From Neptunomonas japonica DSM 18939 (GTDB taxonomy: Bacteria; Pseudomonadota; Gammaproteobacteria; Pseudomonadales; Balneatricaceae): DNA of 64,000 nucleotides. Positions 8,908-16,821 of the stretch are shown here, one piece after another (within the stretch, counting starts at the first letter, position 1; the number at the start of each line of letters is the position of its first letter). The stretch is taken from the NCBI RefSeq assembly GCF_000422765.1, contig NZ_AUGR01000016.1, forward strand, positions 93,090-157,089, read 5' to 3'. The notes beneath the pieces are model-generated. The model did not search any database. It had not been told where the DNA came from and was given only the letters and a program-made list of their open reading frames with translations. The position numbers and the translations under genes are program-made.

Positions 8908-10233
8908 ATGAAAGTATCAATGAATGATATTGAAGAGCTGAGGAAAAAGCGAAACATTGGCTCGAAAAAAGTAGCTGAGATTAAATCCAAGGGCGAGGAT
9001 GCATCAGAGGAAATATTAGAATTAAAGAAATTATCTATAGAAATAAAGAAATTAGAAAAATTGTTTAAATCTGATGTTGAAAATATTAAACCGACAACAG
9101 AAAAAAGTAATATTTGTTCTGTAGATAAAATGCTCTATGAAAAAATATTTTCTGTAAATGGTAGTGAAAAAAATAAAAAGTATGATGTTTCATCGGAAAA
9201 TATAATTACAAAGTTACTTGAGACAGAGATAAGGGGCCTAGAGAAAGAATCAAACGTATTCCCACAGTGCCGGTTAGATTGGGTAATGCCTTGGATTAAG
9301 AAAAACATAAAATCCACTGAACTGCATGTTGTGGTGGTCAGAGACAATGGAGAACTCATAGGAATTGCTTATTTTAAGAAAAGTTTAAAATTTGGGATTT
9401 CATTTATTAAGAGTATACCAACCCATTATGGTGATTTTTATGATTTTATAATCAGAGATGATTATGAAAAAATTATTGTTGGAAACATTATCATCAATAG
9501 TTTGAAAGCACTTAAGGCAAATCAGATTATCATTGATCAAGTGAACTCGTTCTCTTTGTTAAATGATCTAACAGAAAAGCAGAACTTTATTAAAATGATT
9601 AATTGTTCTGTTTATTCTGTTTGGCTTAAAGATCAAACGGAAGAGGGCCTCTTAGGTAATTTATCAAAAAAAATGAAAGCTAGCATTAACTTAAAGTTAC
9701 GTAAGTTAGAAAGTTTTCATAAAATTGAAATTTTAGAGTCAAGTTGTATTGATAAATATATAGAACTAGTTCCTGAGTTTAGAAATATTGTTGTTTCAAG
9801 GAGAGGTGTTGATCTTTCTGATGAGGCTTATAATCGCAGACTTGAATCTTTAAAAGGTATTCATGGTAGTGGTTGTTTTACATTCTTTTATTTAAAAGTA
9901 GATAACGAAATTGTAGCTTTTCGTTTTGGTTATACCTTTAAAAATGTATATTTTGAATGGAAGTCATGTCACAAATCTGAATTTAATAAATATTCACTTG
10001 GTGATTTGATGACATGGATGGTTTTAAAAAAGCACATGAAAAATGGTAGAACAGCTCATAACTTTATGGCTGGAGATTACGTCTATAAACAGAGATGGGC
10101 GACAAAAGAGTTGACATCTATTAATTCAAAATGCTTTTTTTTCGATAAAAGTGTAACTGGGTTAATATTAAAGCAGTATCAAATAATACTTCGGCCAAAA
10201 TTAAAAAGGTTAAAAAGTTATGTTATTAGATAG
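8908..10233 (+). CDS. FemAB/GNAT-family acyl- or aminoacyl-transferase with N-terminal SerRS-like coiled-coil arm
   Basis: A 441-residue protein in two parts. Residues about 8-57 form a helical hairpin that reads like the tRNA-binding arm of seryl-tRNA synthetase: LRKKRN-x-x-SKK (11-21), the turn KSKGED (26-31) and a second helix rich in E, L and K. The remainder resembles the FemAB-related, BioF2-like GNAT fold (Acetyltransf_6): the segment VDNEIVAFRFGYTF and the near-terminal HNFMAGDYVYKQRW, comparable to the usual F-x-x-G-D-x-x-YK-x-x-W. FemA-type enzymes transfer amino acids from aminoacyl-tRNA and carry an internal coiled coil of this kind. The next gene overlaps it by 14 bases. Amino-acid transfer to a glycan is inferred. 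Simple acetyl transfer with an oligomerising coiled coil is the alternative. Confidence 0.7.
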   Translation: MKVSMNDIEELRKKRNIGSKKVAEIKSKGEDASEEILELKKLSIEIKKLEKLFKSDVENIKPTTEKSNICSVDKMLYEKIFSVNGSEKNKKYDVSSENIITKLLETEIRGLEKESNVFPQCRLDWVMPWIKKNIKSTELHVVVVRDNGELIGIAYFKKSLKFGISFIKSIPTHYGDFYDFIIRDDYEKIIVGNIIINSLKALKANQIIIDQVNSFSLLNDLTEKQNFIKMINCSVYSVWLKDQTEEGLLGNLSKKMKASINLKLRKLESFHKIEILESSCIDKYIELVPEFRNIVVSRRGVDLSDEAYNRRLESLKGIHGSGCFTFFYLKVDNEIVAFRFGYTFKNVYFEWKSCHKSEFNKYSLGDLMTWMVLKKHMKNGRTAHNFMAGDYVYKQRWATKELTSINSKCFFFDKSVTGLILKQYQIILRPKLKRLKSYVIR

Positions 10234-10906
10234 GCTTAAACTACTATATGAAAAAAAATGGACAGAACGAGTATCACAGTTTGGTATTATTACATCTTTA
10301 CATCAAGTAGTTGCGTTGCTTTTTAAGTCAATAGTACGTATAGATCAACAAGTTGTATTTTTCATAGAACACTCAAATTATTCACGTAGTGAAAATATAG
10401 AAAGTTTCATAGAATTTTCATATCTAAAAAAACGGCTAATGGATTTGGCGTTTACAGATGAGTTAATTAAAAAAAGATTACTGAATTTGATTAAACGAAA
10501 TAATAAAGTATATTTGTTTGTTATTGATGAGACTATTGCCGGATATGCAGCTGTACAGTACGAAGGGATTTATAGTTTTGGGCCTAGAGGTAGATTATCA
10601 ATACCGAAAAAATGTTTGATTTTTAATAATCTATTTGTTGATTCAAGGTTTCGAGGGAAGTCGATAGCGCAAAAATTAAATCAGTCTAGAATTTTAGATT
10701 TAAATACATCTGATAATTGTTGTGTTTTTGTAATGAAAGAAAATAATCCTGCTTTACATAATTGGAATAAAATTGGTTTAAGTACTGATATGGAAATCAA
10801 GCAAATAGTTATATTAAGCAAGTTTGTTAAATATAAGGTGTCGATGAATAAAAACATTGAACTTTGTAATACTATTAAAGATGGGTTGTTGATTAATGAA
10901 TCGTAA
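10220..10906 (+). CDS. GNAT-family N-acetyltransferase-like protein
   Basis: A 228-residue protein. The GNAT core is recognisable in the middle: LFVIDETIAGYAAVQYEG (beta strands 2-4) and the acetyl-CoA pyrophosphate motif RFRGKSIAQKLN (pattern R/Q-x-x-G-x-G/A, here with Ser-Ile in place of the second glycine region). NNPALHNWNKIG is the usual late helix (N-x-x-x-x-x-x-Y/W). The first 90 residues have no recognised domain. It overlaps the FemAB-like gene by 14 bases and the NodB-like gene by 11, so the three are translationally coupled. The likely substrate is an amino sugar or amino acid of the local polysaccharide. This is inferred from context. Confidence 0.7.
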   Translation: MLLDRLKLLYEKKWTERVSQFGIITSLHQVVALLFKSIVRIDQQVVFFIEHSNYSRSENIESFIEFSYLKKRLMDLAFTDELIKKRLLNLIKRNNKVYLFVIDETIAGYAAVQYEGIYSFGPRGRLSIPKKCLIFNNLFVDSRFRGKSIAQKLNQSRILDLNTSDNCCVFVMKENNPALHNWNKIGLSTDMEIKQIVILSKFVKYKVSMNKNIELCNTIKDGLLINES

Positions 10907-12047
10907 AATTCAAGCTATTAAATCGATAGCTACTAACAAAGTGTTTGGCTGGAAAACTAAACGCAAACTGCTTGTTATTGAAAGTGATGATTGGGGGGCT
11001 ATTCGAACATCAAGCAAAGAGGCTTACGATAGATTGTCGATTCTTGGTTATGATATGACATCATCATGTTATAACTTAGATTCATTAGAGACCAATGAAG
11101 ATTTAGAAGCGCTTTATAATGTTTTAAATAAATATAAAGACATTAATAATCGCCCAGTATGTTTTACCGCAAATATAGTAACGGCCAATCCTGATTTTCA
11201 AATAATTAAAGACAGTGGTTATAAAAACTACGGTTATGAAAGTGTTATCAATACATGCTTGAATACAAGCGGAAGTGAGAATGTAGTAGAACTTTGGAAA
11301 CAAGGCTTCAACGAGAATGTTTTTTTTCCTCAACTCCACTGTAGAGAACATTTAAGGTTTTGGGAATGGATGGATAAGTTATCAAATAATTGCGATGAAA
11401 CATTAACTACGTTTCATCTCGGTATGTGTGGCTTACCAGTATCTACAAGTAAGAATAAGACCAGTTTTTTTAGAACACCATATATTAAAGAAGACTATCT
11501 AAAGAAAAAATCTTTATCATCAGCTGCTTTAATTAAGCCTGCATTTGAGATATTTGAGAGAATATTTGGTTTTAGGCCTTCTAGTGTTGTTGCTCCAAAT
11601 GTTGGTTGGACATCAGAAACAGAAAGTATATGGGAAGAGTGTGGAATTAAATTTATTCAAGGTGGTAAAGTTCAGATAATAGACAATATTGAATCTAAAA
11701 AATTCCTCTATCACTATTTAGGCCAAAGTAATAATAAAGGAATGTTATATCTTGTAAGAAACTGTACTTTTGAACCAGCAAAAGGAATTAAATTTAATCA
11801 TGAACAAGCATTTTTTGAAGTTAATAAAGCATTTAATAATGATCAACCTGCGATTGTCAGTACTCATCGAGTAAATTATGTAGGTAAAATTAAACCTGAA
11901 AACAGAGATCACTCACTAAAAGAGTTAGAAATGTTTTTATCTAGTATTGTTAATAAATGGCCAGATGTTGAATTTATAACTAGTTGTGAGCTAGGTGAGC
12001 TGATTGCAAACGATCATAATAGTAAGAAAGTTGGTCCTATCTTATGA
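10896..12047 (+). CDS. NodB-like polysaccharide deacetylase-superfamily protein
   Basis: A 383-residue protein with the spaced motifs of carbohydrate esterase family 4-type barrels: SDDWG (Asp31-Asp32, in the place of TFDDG), HCREH (His148 and His152, the metal-binding H-x-x-x-H) and RTPY (193-196, the R-x-P-Y motif). A late STHRVNY could supply the final His. No signal peptide is seen, so it would act in the cytoplasm, which is unusual for this family outside cassettes of this type. It could de-N-acetylate a sugar intermediate and so expose an amine for the neighbouring transferases. It is coupled to the ATP-grasp gene by a 4-base overlap. Assignment to the exact subfamily is uncertain. Confidence 0.65.
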   Translation: MNRKIQAIKSIATNKVFGWKTKRKLLVIESDDWGAIRTSSKEAYDRLSILGYDMTSSCYNLDSLETNEDLEALYNVLNKYKDINNRPVCFTANIVTANPDFQIIKDSGYKNYGYESVINTCLNTSGSENVVELWKQGFNENVFFPQLHCREHLRFWEWMDKLSNNCDETLTTFHLGMCGLPVSTSKNKTSFFRTPYIKEDYLKKKSLSSAALIKPAFEIFERIFGFRPSSVVAPNVGWTSETESIWEECGIKFIQGGKVQIIDNIESKKFLYHYLGQSNNKGMLYLVRNCTFEPAKGIKFNHEQAFFEVNKAFNNDQPAIVSTHRVNYVGKIKPENRDHSLKELEMFLSSIVNKWPDVEFITSCELGELIANDHNSKKVGPIL

Positions 12048-13135
12048 ATAAAAAAATTAAGAATATTGTTTTCGGTCTCTATAATATATTTGGAAATAAT
12101 ATAGATTATAGAACTAAACGCATAACTGATAAGTATGAGCATAAAACTGGGCCTGAGCAAGAAATCTATAATGATGGTGCTCGTATTCTCATAGCGAAAG
12201 ATTTGTGGTTTATGCATCGCTACTATGTACTAGCATGTCAGGATCTTAACGTTAATTACAAAGTTGTTGATATTACATCTAACTCTTGGAATGATGAAAT
12301 TGAGAAGTATCAGCCGGATGCCATTTTAGCTTGGCCTACTGTAGTTACGTCTGTAGATAAAAGTATATTTGATACTAGACTTAAATTAATTTCTGATGTT
12401 ATGTGCGTGCCGGTATTTCCTTCTTTAGATGGTCTATGGTTTTGGGAAAGTAAGCATCGTATGACAGATTGGTTAAATATACATGGCTATATAACTCCTA
12501 AAACTTGGATGTTTAACTCGTGTAAAGCTGCATTGGTATTTTCAAAGACATGTAAGCTGCCTATTGTGTTTAAAAGCGAATCGGGTTCAGGTGGAAGAGG
12601 AGTAAGAATATTTAAAAGTCGTACATTGCTTAATTCTTTTATTAGAAGCTATTTCAGAAAAGGTTTTCTAACTAACGATCGACATAAACTAGATAATGAA
12701 TGGGGTAATATTTTTCTTCAGGAATACCTAGAACGTGCAGATGAATGGCGTATTATGCGTGTCGGTGATTCTTTTTTCGGTTATAAAAAATTGGCTGTTA
12801 ATGGTTTGCATAGTGGGTCCTCTCAATGGGAATATGCAGCGCCACCTATAGAGCTTTTAAATGATTGTAAGAGAATTAGTGATGATAATAAATTGTATAG
12901 TGTAGCAATTGATTATTTTATATCCACAGGTAAAACTTATATAAATGAAGTTCAAGTTTATTTTGGTATGGCATATAAATCTGAAATGTGCGTTGTTGAT
13001 AATAAAGCGGGGCGTTTCATTGAGGGTGCTAAAGGATGGGAGTTTGAAGCCGGTTCTTTTTGTTCAAATAACTTATGTAATGAGCGAGTTAAATTTGTAA
13101 TAAACAATATTTTGCAATGCGATAATGAACTATGA
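12044..13135 (+). CDS. ATP-grasp ligase-like protein
   Basis: A 363-residue protein with an ATP-grasp nucleotide-binding core: PIVFKSES (Lys177), the glycine-rich loop GSGGRGV (181-187), LQEYLERADEWRI (about 225-237) and the metal-binding pair Glu302/Gln304 in INEVQVYFG. ATP-grasp enzymes activate a carboxylate as an acylphosphate and join it to an amine, as in D-Ala-D-Ala ligase or glutathione synthetase. In a cassette that also makes HexNAc uronic acids, a plausible reaction is amide formation between a sugar carboxylate and an amino acid. That role is inferred. It overlaps its neighbours by 4 bases on both sides, which marks it as part of the same operon. Confidence 0.75.
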   Translation: MNKKIKNIVFGLYNIFGNNIDYRTKRITDKYEHKTGPEQEIYNDGARILIAKDLWFMHRYYVLACQDLNVNYKVVDITSNSWNDEIEKYQPDAILAWPTVVTSVDKSIFDTRLKLISDVMCVPVFPSLDGLWFWESKHRMTDWLNIHGYITPKTWMFNSCKAALVFSKTCKLPIVFKSESGSGGRGVRIFKSRTLLNSFIRSYFRKGFLTNDRHKLDNEWGNIFLQEYLERADEWRIMRVGDSFFGYKKLAVNGLHSGSSQWEYAAPPIELLNDCKRISDDNKLYSVAIDYFISTGKTYINEVQVYFGMAYKSEMCVVDNKAGRFIEGAKGWEFEAGSFCSNNLCNERVKFVINNILQCDNEL

Positions 13136-14289
13136 TAATAAATATTAAACTATTAAGTAGATTTGTTATTGTTATTATTTCGATGTCAATAATTTTTTTA
13201 GGTCCTTCAGATAGAATTTATGACCTGTATGAAGTTGGAATAAATAAGAATTTACGTATCATTATGTTGGCTACAATGTCTTCCTATATAGTATTTACTG
13301 GAGTTAATCTAACTAAGTATAAATTCTTTTTTGGGCGCTTTGTTTATTTATTTATTTTTATTGTTTTACTTTATTCAGTTTATTCTCCATCGCTTAACAC
13401 TTCTTTAGTAATGCTTAGTAAAGCAATGTTGTGGACGCTAGCTGCTGTGTGTTCTTATCGATTAAGACTGTTCGGGCGTTTAAATAACGAATTTATGTTC
13501 AGGCTTATTTGTGTATCAATTATAATAGGGTGCGCTTCAAGTTTGTATACTAAATTTTTTGGTGATTTGCGTACATCACAAAATGTAGGAGCTTATGGCT
13601 TAATATGGCTTGTTCCTCTTTTGTTTGTTAGTTCTTCTAAATCAATTTTCATTAGAAATATAATGATAACTATAGTTTTGATTTCACTGCTTTTGATTCT
13701 AAAACGTGGAGCTATTATATCATTCTCAGTTGGGGGAGCTCTATACTTAATAGTAGATTATTTTTCAAGAAATAATATAAAAGAAAAATTAAGTTATATA
13801 ATATCTTTGTTTTTTTTGGTGCTGTCCCTTATTCTCTTTGTATATTGGTTTCGCGAAACGTTATATCAAAGATTTTTTGAAGACCCAACACAGAGAGATA
13901 TTTTTTATTCGATTTTATATCAAAATTGGGTTACTTCTGAACTTGTAAACTTTGTTTTTGGTTTTGGAAGCTTATCGGTTGTCTCCTATACGGCTTACTA
14001 TTTTGGTACAGAAGGCTTGGTAGCTCATTCAGATTGGTTACAATTAACTCATGATTATGGTTTGTTAGGTATACTACTATTACTATATTTTTACTTTACT
14101 ATAATTTATTTATTATTTGCGTCTTTGAAAGTTGATTTATATTTAGCCAAAATTATAGCTTTTTCTTTTGGCGCCATGGTATGCGTTAATATTTATTCGG
14201 GTCAGTTTTTTACACCAAACACATTTTTGTTTGGTTTGTTCGTTGGAATTGTATCAGCAGACATTGAAAAAGGAAGGGGTGAATTTTGA
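13132..14289 (+). CDS. wzy: Wzy-type polysaccharide polymerase, predicted
   Basis: A 385-residue polytopic membrane protein with about ten to twelve helices. A long loop between helices contains RFFEDPTQRDIFYSILYQNW and a later HSDWLQLTHDYGLLG, matching the H-x-D/N-x-x-L-x-x-x-x-x-x-G-L-x-G pattern of the O-antigen polymerase/ligase loop. It would join repeat units on undecaprenyl diphosphate in the periplasm. Overlaps of 4 bases with both neighbours place it in the cassette operon, and the very low GC of this gene is typical for wzy. It is the best candidate for the polymerase of this locus, because the other Wzy_C protein (2420-3775) lies outside the cassette. Confidence 0.8.
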   Translation: MIINIKLLSRFVIVIISMSIIFLGPSDRIYDLYEVGINKNLRIIMLATMSSYIVFTGVNLTKYKFFFGRFVYLFIFIVLLYSVYSPSLNTSLVMLSKAMLWTLAAVCSYRLRLFGRLNNEFMFRLICVSIIIGCASSLYTKFFGDLRTSQNVGAYGLIWLVPLLFVSSSKSIFIRNIMITIVLISLLLILKRGAIISFSVGGALYLIVDYFSRNNIKEKLSYIISLFFLVLSLILFVYWFRETLYQRFFEDPTQRDIFYSILYQNWVTSELVNFVFGFGSLSVVSYTAYYFGTEGLVAHSDWLQLTHDYGLLGILLLLYFYFTIIYLLFASLKVDLYLAKIIAFSFGAMVCVNIYSGQFFTPNTFLFGLFVGIVSADIEKGRGEF

Positions 14290-15305
14290 ATCGATTAATA
14301 GAGTTTGATTCACTAAGAGGTATAGCTGCTTTACTTGTAGTTTTATTTCACTATACATATCAGTATTTTAATATAATAGATGGCGGTGAGCCGATTACAA
14401 CTTTATTCACTTATGGGGGATTGGGTGTACAGTTATTCTTTATTATAAGTGGATTTGTTATTCTCGTATCTTTACATCATTCAAAAGATATATTTTATTT
14501 TTATATATCAAGATTTTCAAGATTATATCCACCATATTGGTTTGCAGTGTGTTTTTCATCATTGGTTGTTATTTTGAGTGGTAAGTATTTGGAGCTTACA
14601 GATTTTTTGATGAATTTAACTATGTTTCAATATTTCTTTTCTATAGATGATATTGATGGAGTTTATTGGACTCTACGAGTTGAGTTGACTTTTTATTTTT
14701 GGGTTTCTATTTTTTATTTTTTTCTGACTAAAAATAACTTTAAGTTTATTTTGATTGTTTGGTTGTTAGCTTCTTTGGTAATACCTTTTATAAATAATAC
14801 ATATGAAATTTATAACTCTTTTCCTCTATTTAAGGTTTTTGATAGACTATTTATGCTCCAATTTACACCATTCTTTCTTTCGGGCATTGCATTCTACTAT
14901 TATAAAAATGAAGTTGGTTTTCGTTATTCATTGTTTGTTATTTTGTTGTGCCTATTAGTTGTTTATGTAAATGATTCCATTAAATATACTATTGTATTAT
15001 TGCTGATTGATATTATTGTTTTTTTGGTTTTAAATGAACGTATGAAATTTCTTAATAATAAATTTTTCCTCTTTATGGGAAGTATTTCTTATAGTTTGTA
15101 TCTTATTCATCAATTATTTGGGTACTATCTTATTGGTTTTTTGAGTGAATATATCATGATTGAACTTTCTATATTAATTACTATTTTTGTTGTTGTTTTT
15201 ATTGCTTATGTTGTTAAAGAAAGTGTTGAAATAAAAGGTCGTGTTTTTTTCAGGAATATACTTTTTTCATTAAAAAATACTATAGAATTCAGGAAGGTTT
15301 CGTGA
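14286..15305 (+). CDS. Acyltransferase-3 family membrane protein (O-acetyltransferase)
   Basis: A 339-residue integral membrane protein. The opening EFDSLRGIAALLVVLFHY is the signature of the acyltransferase-3 (OafA/NodX) family, with the catalytic-type H at the end of helix 1. It probably O-acetylates a sugar of the polysaccharide, moving the acyl group across the membrane. No C-terminal SGNH domain is present. The start is a TTG overlapping the upstream stop, supported by a strong AGGAAGGGG ribosome site. The next gene starts at a GTGA overlap. GC content is very low, as for the rest of the cassette. Confidence 0.9.
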   Translation: MNRLIEFDSLRGIAALLVVLFHYTYQYFNIIDGGEPITTLFTYGGLGVQLFFIISGFVILVSLHHSKDIFYFYISRFSRLYPPYWFAVCFSSLVVILSGKYLELTDFLMNLTMFQYFFSIDDIDGVYWTLRVELTFYFWVSIFYFFLTKNNFKFILIVWLLASLVIPFINNTYEIYNSFPLFKVFDRLFMLQFTPFFLSGIAFYYYKNEVGFRYSLFVILLCLLVVYVNDSIKYTIVLLLIDIIVFLVLNERMKFLNNKFFLFMGSISYSLYLIHQLFGYYLIGFLSEYIMIELSILITIFVVVFIAYVVKESVEIKGRVFFRNILFSLKNTIEFRKVS

Positions 15306-16372
15306 TTAACAAAAGAGTTTTAATAGTTGGGCCTTCATTAGAAGCTAAAGGTGGAGTTGCCCTATATTATTCAATAGTTTTCCCTTTGTTAAAATTGAAT
15401 GATAGGCTTGATGTTGAATATTTCTCTATCGGTAGTTCTACAGGGCGTGGATCTATTTTTGATATTTTATTTTTTATAAAAACACTATTCGCTTTTAGGC
15501 CAGATATGGTTCATGTTAATACTTCTTTAGGTTGGAAGAGCTTTTTGCGTGATGGCTTATTTTTATTAATAGCAAGAGTGTTTTCATGTAAACGTTTAGT
15601 TTTTTTTCGAGGGTGGTCTTTGTCTGATAAAGTTACTGAGGGGTTTGTTTTTCAGTTCTATTTTAGGCTTTGTTATAAAAGTAGTAACGGTTTTTGTGTT
15701 CTATCTGATCACATTTATAAAAAAATTTCTGGTTGGGGCGTTAAAGGTAAAATTTTTAAACAAACTACAGTAGTTGATAAATCTTTGTTTAAGCAAGACG
15801 AGCCAAATATTAGTAAATGCTTTCCTGATCGTATTGATAAATTGAAACTGCTTTTTCTTTCAAGAGTAGAAAAACAAAAAGGAATTTATGAACTTGTATC
15901 CGCAGTTAAGATACTTAATGAAAGCGGTTATTCTGTTTCTTTAACTATAGCTGGGAACGGCGGTGAATTAGATGTTTTAAAAAACAAAGTTTCTGAATTA
16001 AATATTAATGAGTTTATTGAGTTTGTTGGTTTTGTTGAGTTAGATGACAAATCTAATCTCTTGAAGTGTAGTGATGTTTTTTGTCTCCCCTCATATACAG
16101 AAGGTATGCCTAACGCGGTGCTTGAGGCTATGTGCTTTGGACTACCTATCATTAGCACTCCTGTTGGTGCATTAAAGGATTTAGTGACAGATAACGTTGG
16201 AATAACTGTTCCAGTTAAAAGTATTGATCCTTTAGTTACAGCTATTAAGTTTTTCTTCGAACGAGACAACTTAACAAAAATTTCTAATTACAATAGTGAT
16301 TTTGCTAATAATAATTTTCTTTCTGATAAAGTTACAAATAAATTGATAGCTGTTTATGAGGATGTTTTATGA
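15302..16372 (+). CDS. Glycosyltransferase family 4 protein
   Basis: A 356-residue cytoplasmic GT-B enzyme that adds one sugar to the growing lipid-linked repeat unit. The N-terminal domain has the glycine-containing loop VGPSLEAKGGVALY. The C-terminal donor-binding domain has LFLSRVEKQKGI, LTIAGNGGE and the E-x7-E signature region PSYTEGMPNAVLEAMCFGLP, which defines family GT4. It starts at a GTG that overlaps the upstream stop and overlaps the next gene by 4 bases. Donor and linkage cannot be told from sequence. It is the only classical GT inside the AT-rich cassette, so other transferases must come from the flanks or elsewhere. Confidence 0.9.
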   Translation: MINKRVLIVGPSLEAKGGVALYYSIVFPLLKLNDRLDVEYFSIGSSTGRGSIFDILFFIKTLFAFRPDMVHVNTSLGWKSFLRDGLFLLIARVFSCKRLVFFRGWSLSDKVTEGFVFQFYFRLCYKSSNGFCVLSDHIYKKISGWGVKGKIFKQTTVVDKSLFKQDEPNISKCFPDRIDKLKLLFLSRVEKQKGIYELVSAVKILNESGYSVSLTIAGNGGELDVLKNKVSELNINEFIEFVGFVELDDKSNLLKCSDVFCLPSYTEGMPNAVLEAMCFGLPIISTPVGALKDLVTDNVGITVPVKSIDPLVTAIKFFFERDNLTKISNYNSDFANNNFLSDKVTNKLIAVYEDVL

Positions 16373-16821
16373 ATGCAATTGTTTTTTACCGTCTGGCAAA
16401 TTTCTTTTATAAAAAAAATATACCATTACTTCCTTTGATTATAAAATATTTTACTTTTTTTGTTTTCAATTCCGTTGTCCCAGCTAGTTGTTCGATTGGT
16501 AAAGGTTCTAGGTTTATGTATGGTGGAATTGGTGTCGTTATCCATAAAAATGCAGTAATAGGTGAGAATGTTGCAATTGGGCAAGGGATAACTATTGGAA
16601 GAAAGTTATGTAATGGAGCCCCTAAAATTGGCAACAATGTTTATATTGCTGCAGGATCGAGAATACTTGGAAATATTACTATTGGCGATAACTGTATTAT
16701 TGGTGCTAATTCAGTAGTTATTCATGATGTGCCTAGTAATTCTGTTGTGGGAGGAATACCGGGAAAAGTTTTGAAAACAGTTGATAAGGACATATATCTA
16801 ATTACGGGTTCTATATTATGA
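16369..16821 (+). CDS. Left-handed beta-helix (hexapeptide) acetyltransferase, serine acetyltransferase-like
   Basis: A 150-residue protein built from hexapeptide repeats: VIGENVAIGQGITIG, PKIGNNVYIAAGSRILG and IGDNCIIGANSVV, ending with the usual PSNSVVGGIPGKVL. This is the CysE/NeuD-type LbH fold that transfers acetyl from acetyl-CoA as a trimer. In glycan loci such short proteins O- or N-acetylate sugars. True CysE is longer and has an N-terminal helical domain, which is absent here, so a sugar substrate is more likely than serine. It overlaps both neighbours by 4 bases. Confidence 0.85.
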   Translation: MNAIVFYRLANFFYKKNIPLLPLIIKYFTFFVFNSVVPASCSIGKGSRFMYGGIGVVIHKNAVIGENVAIGQGITIGRKLCNGAPKIGNNVYIAAGSRILGNITIGDNCIIGANSVVIHDVPSNSVVGGIPGKVLKTVDKDIYLITGSIL

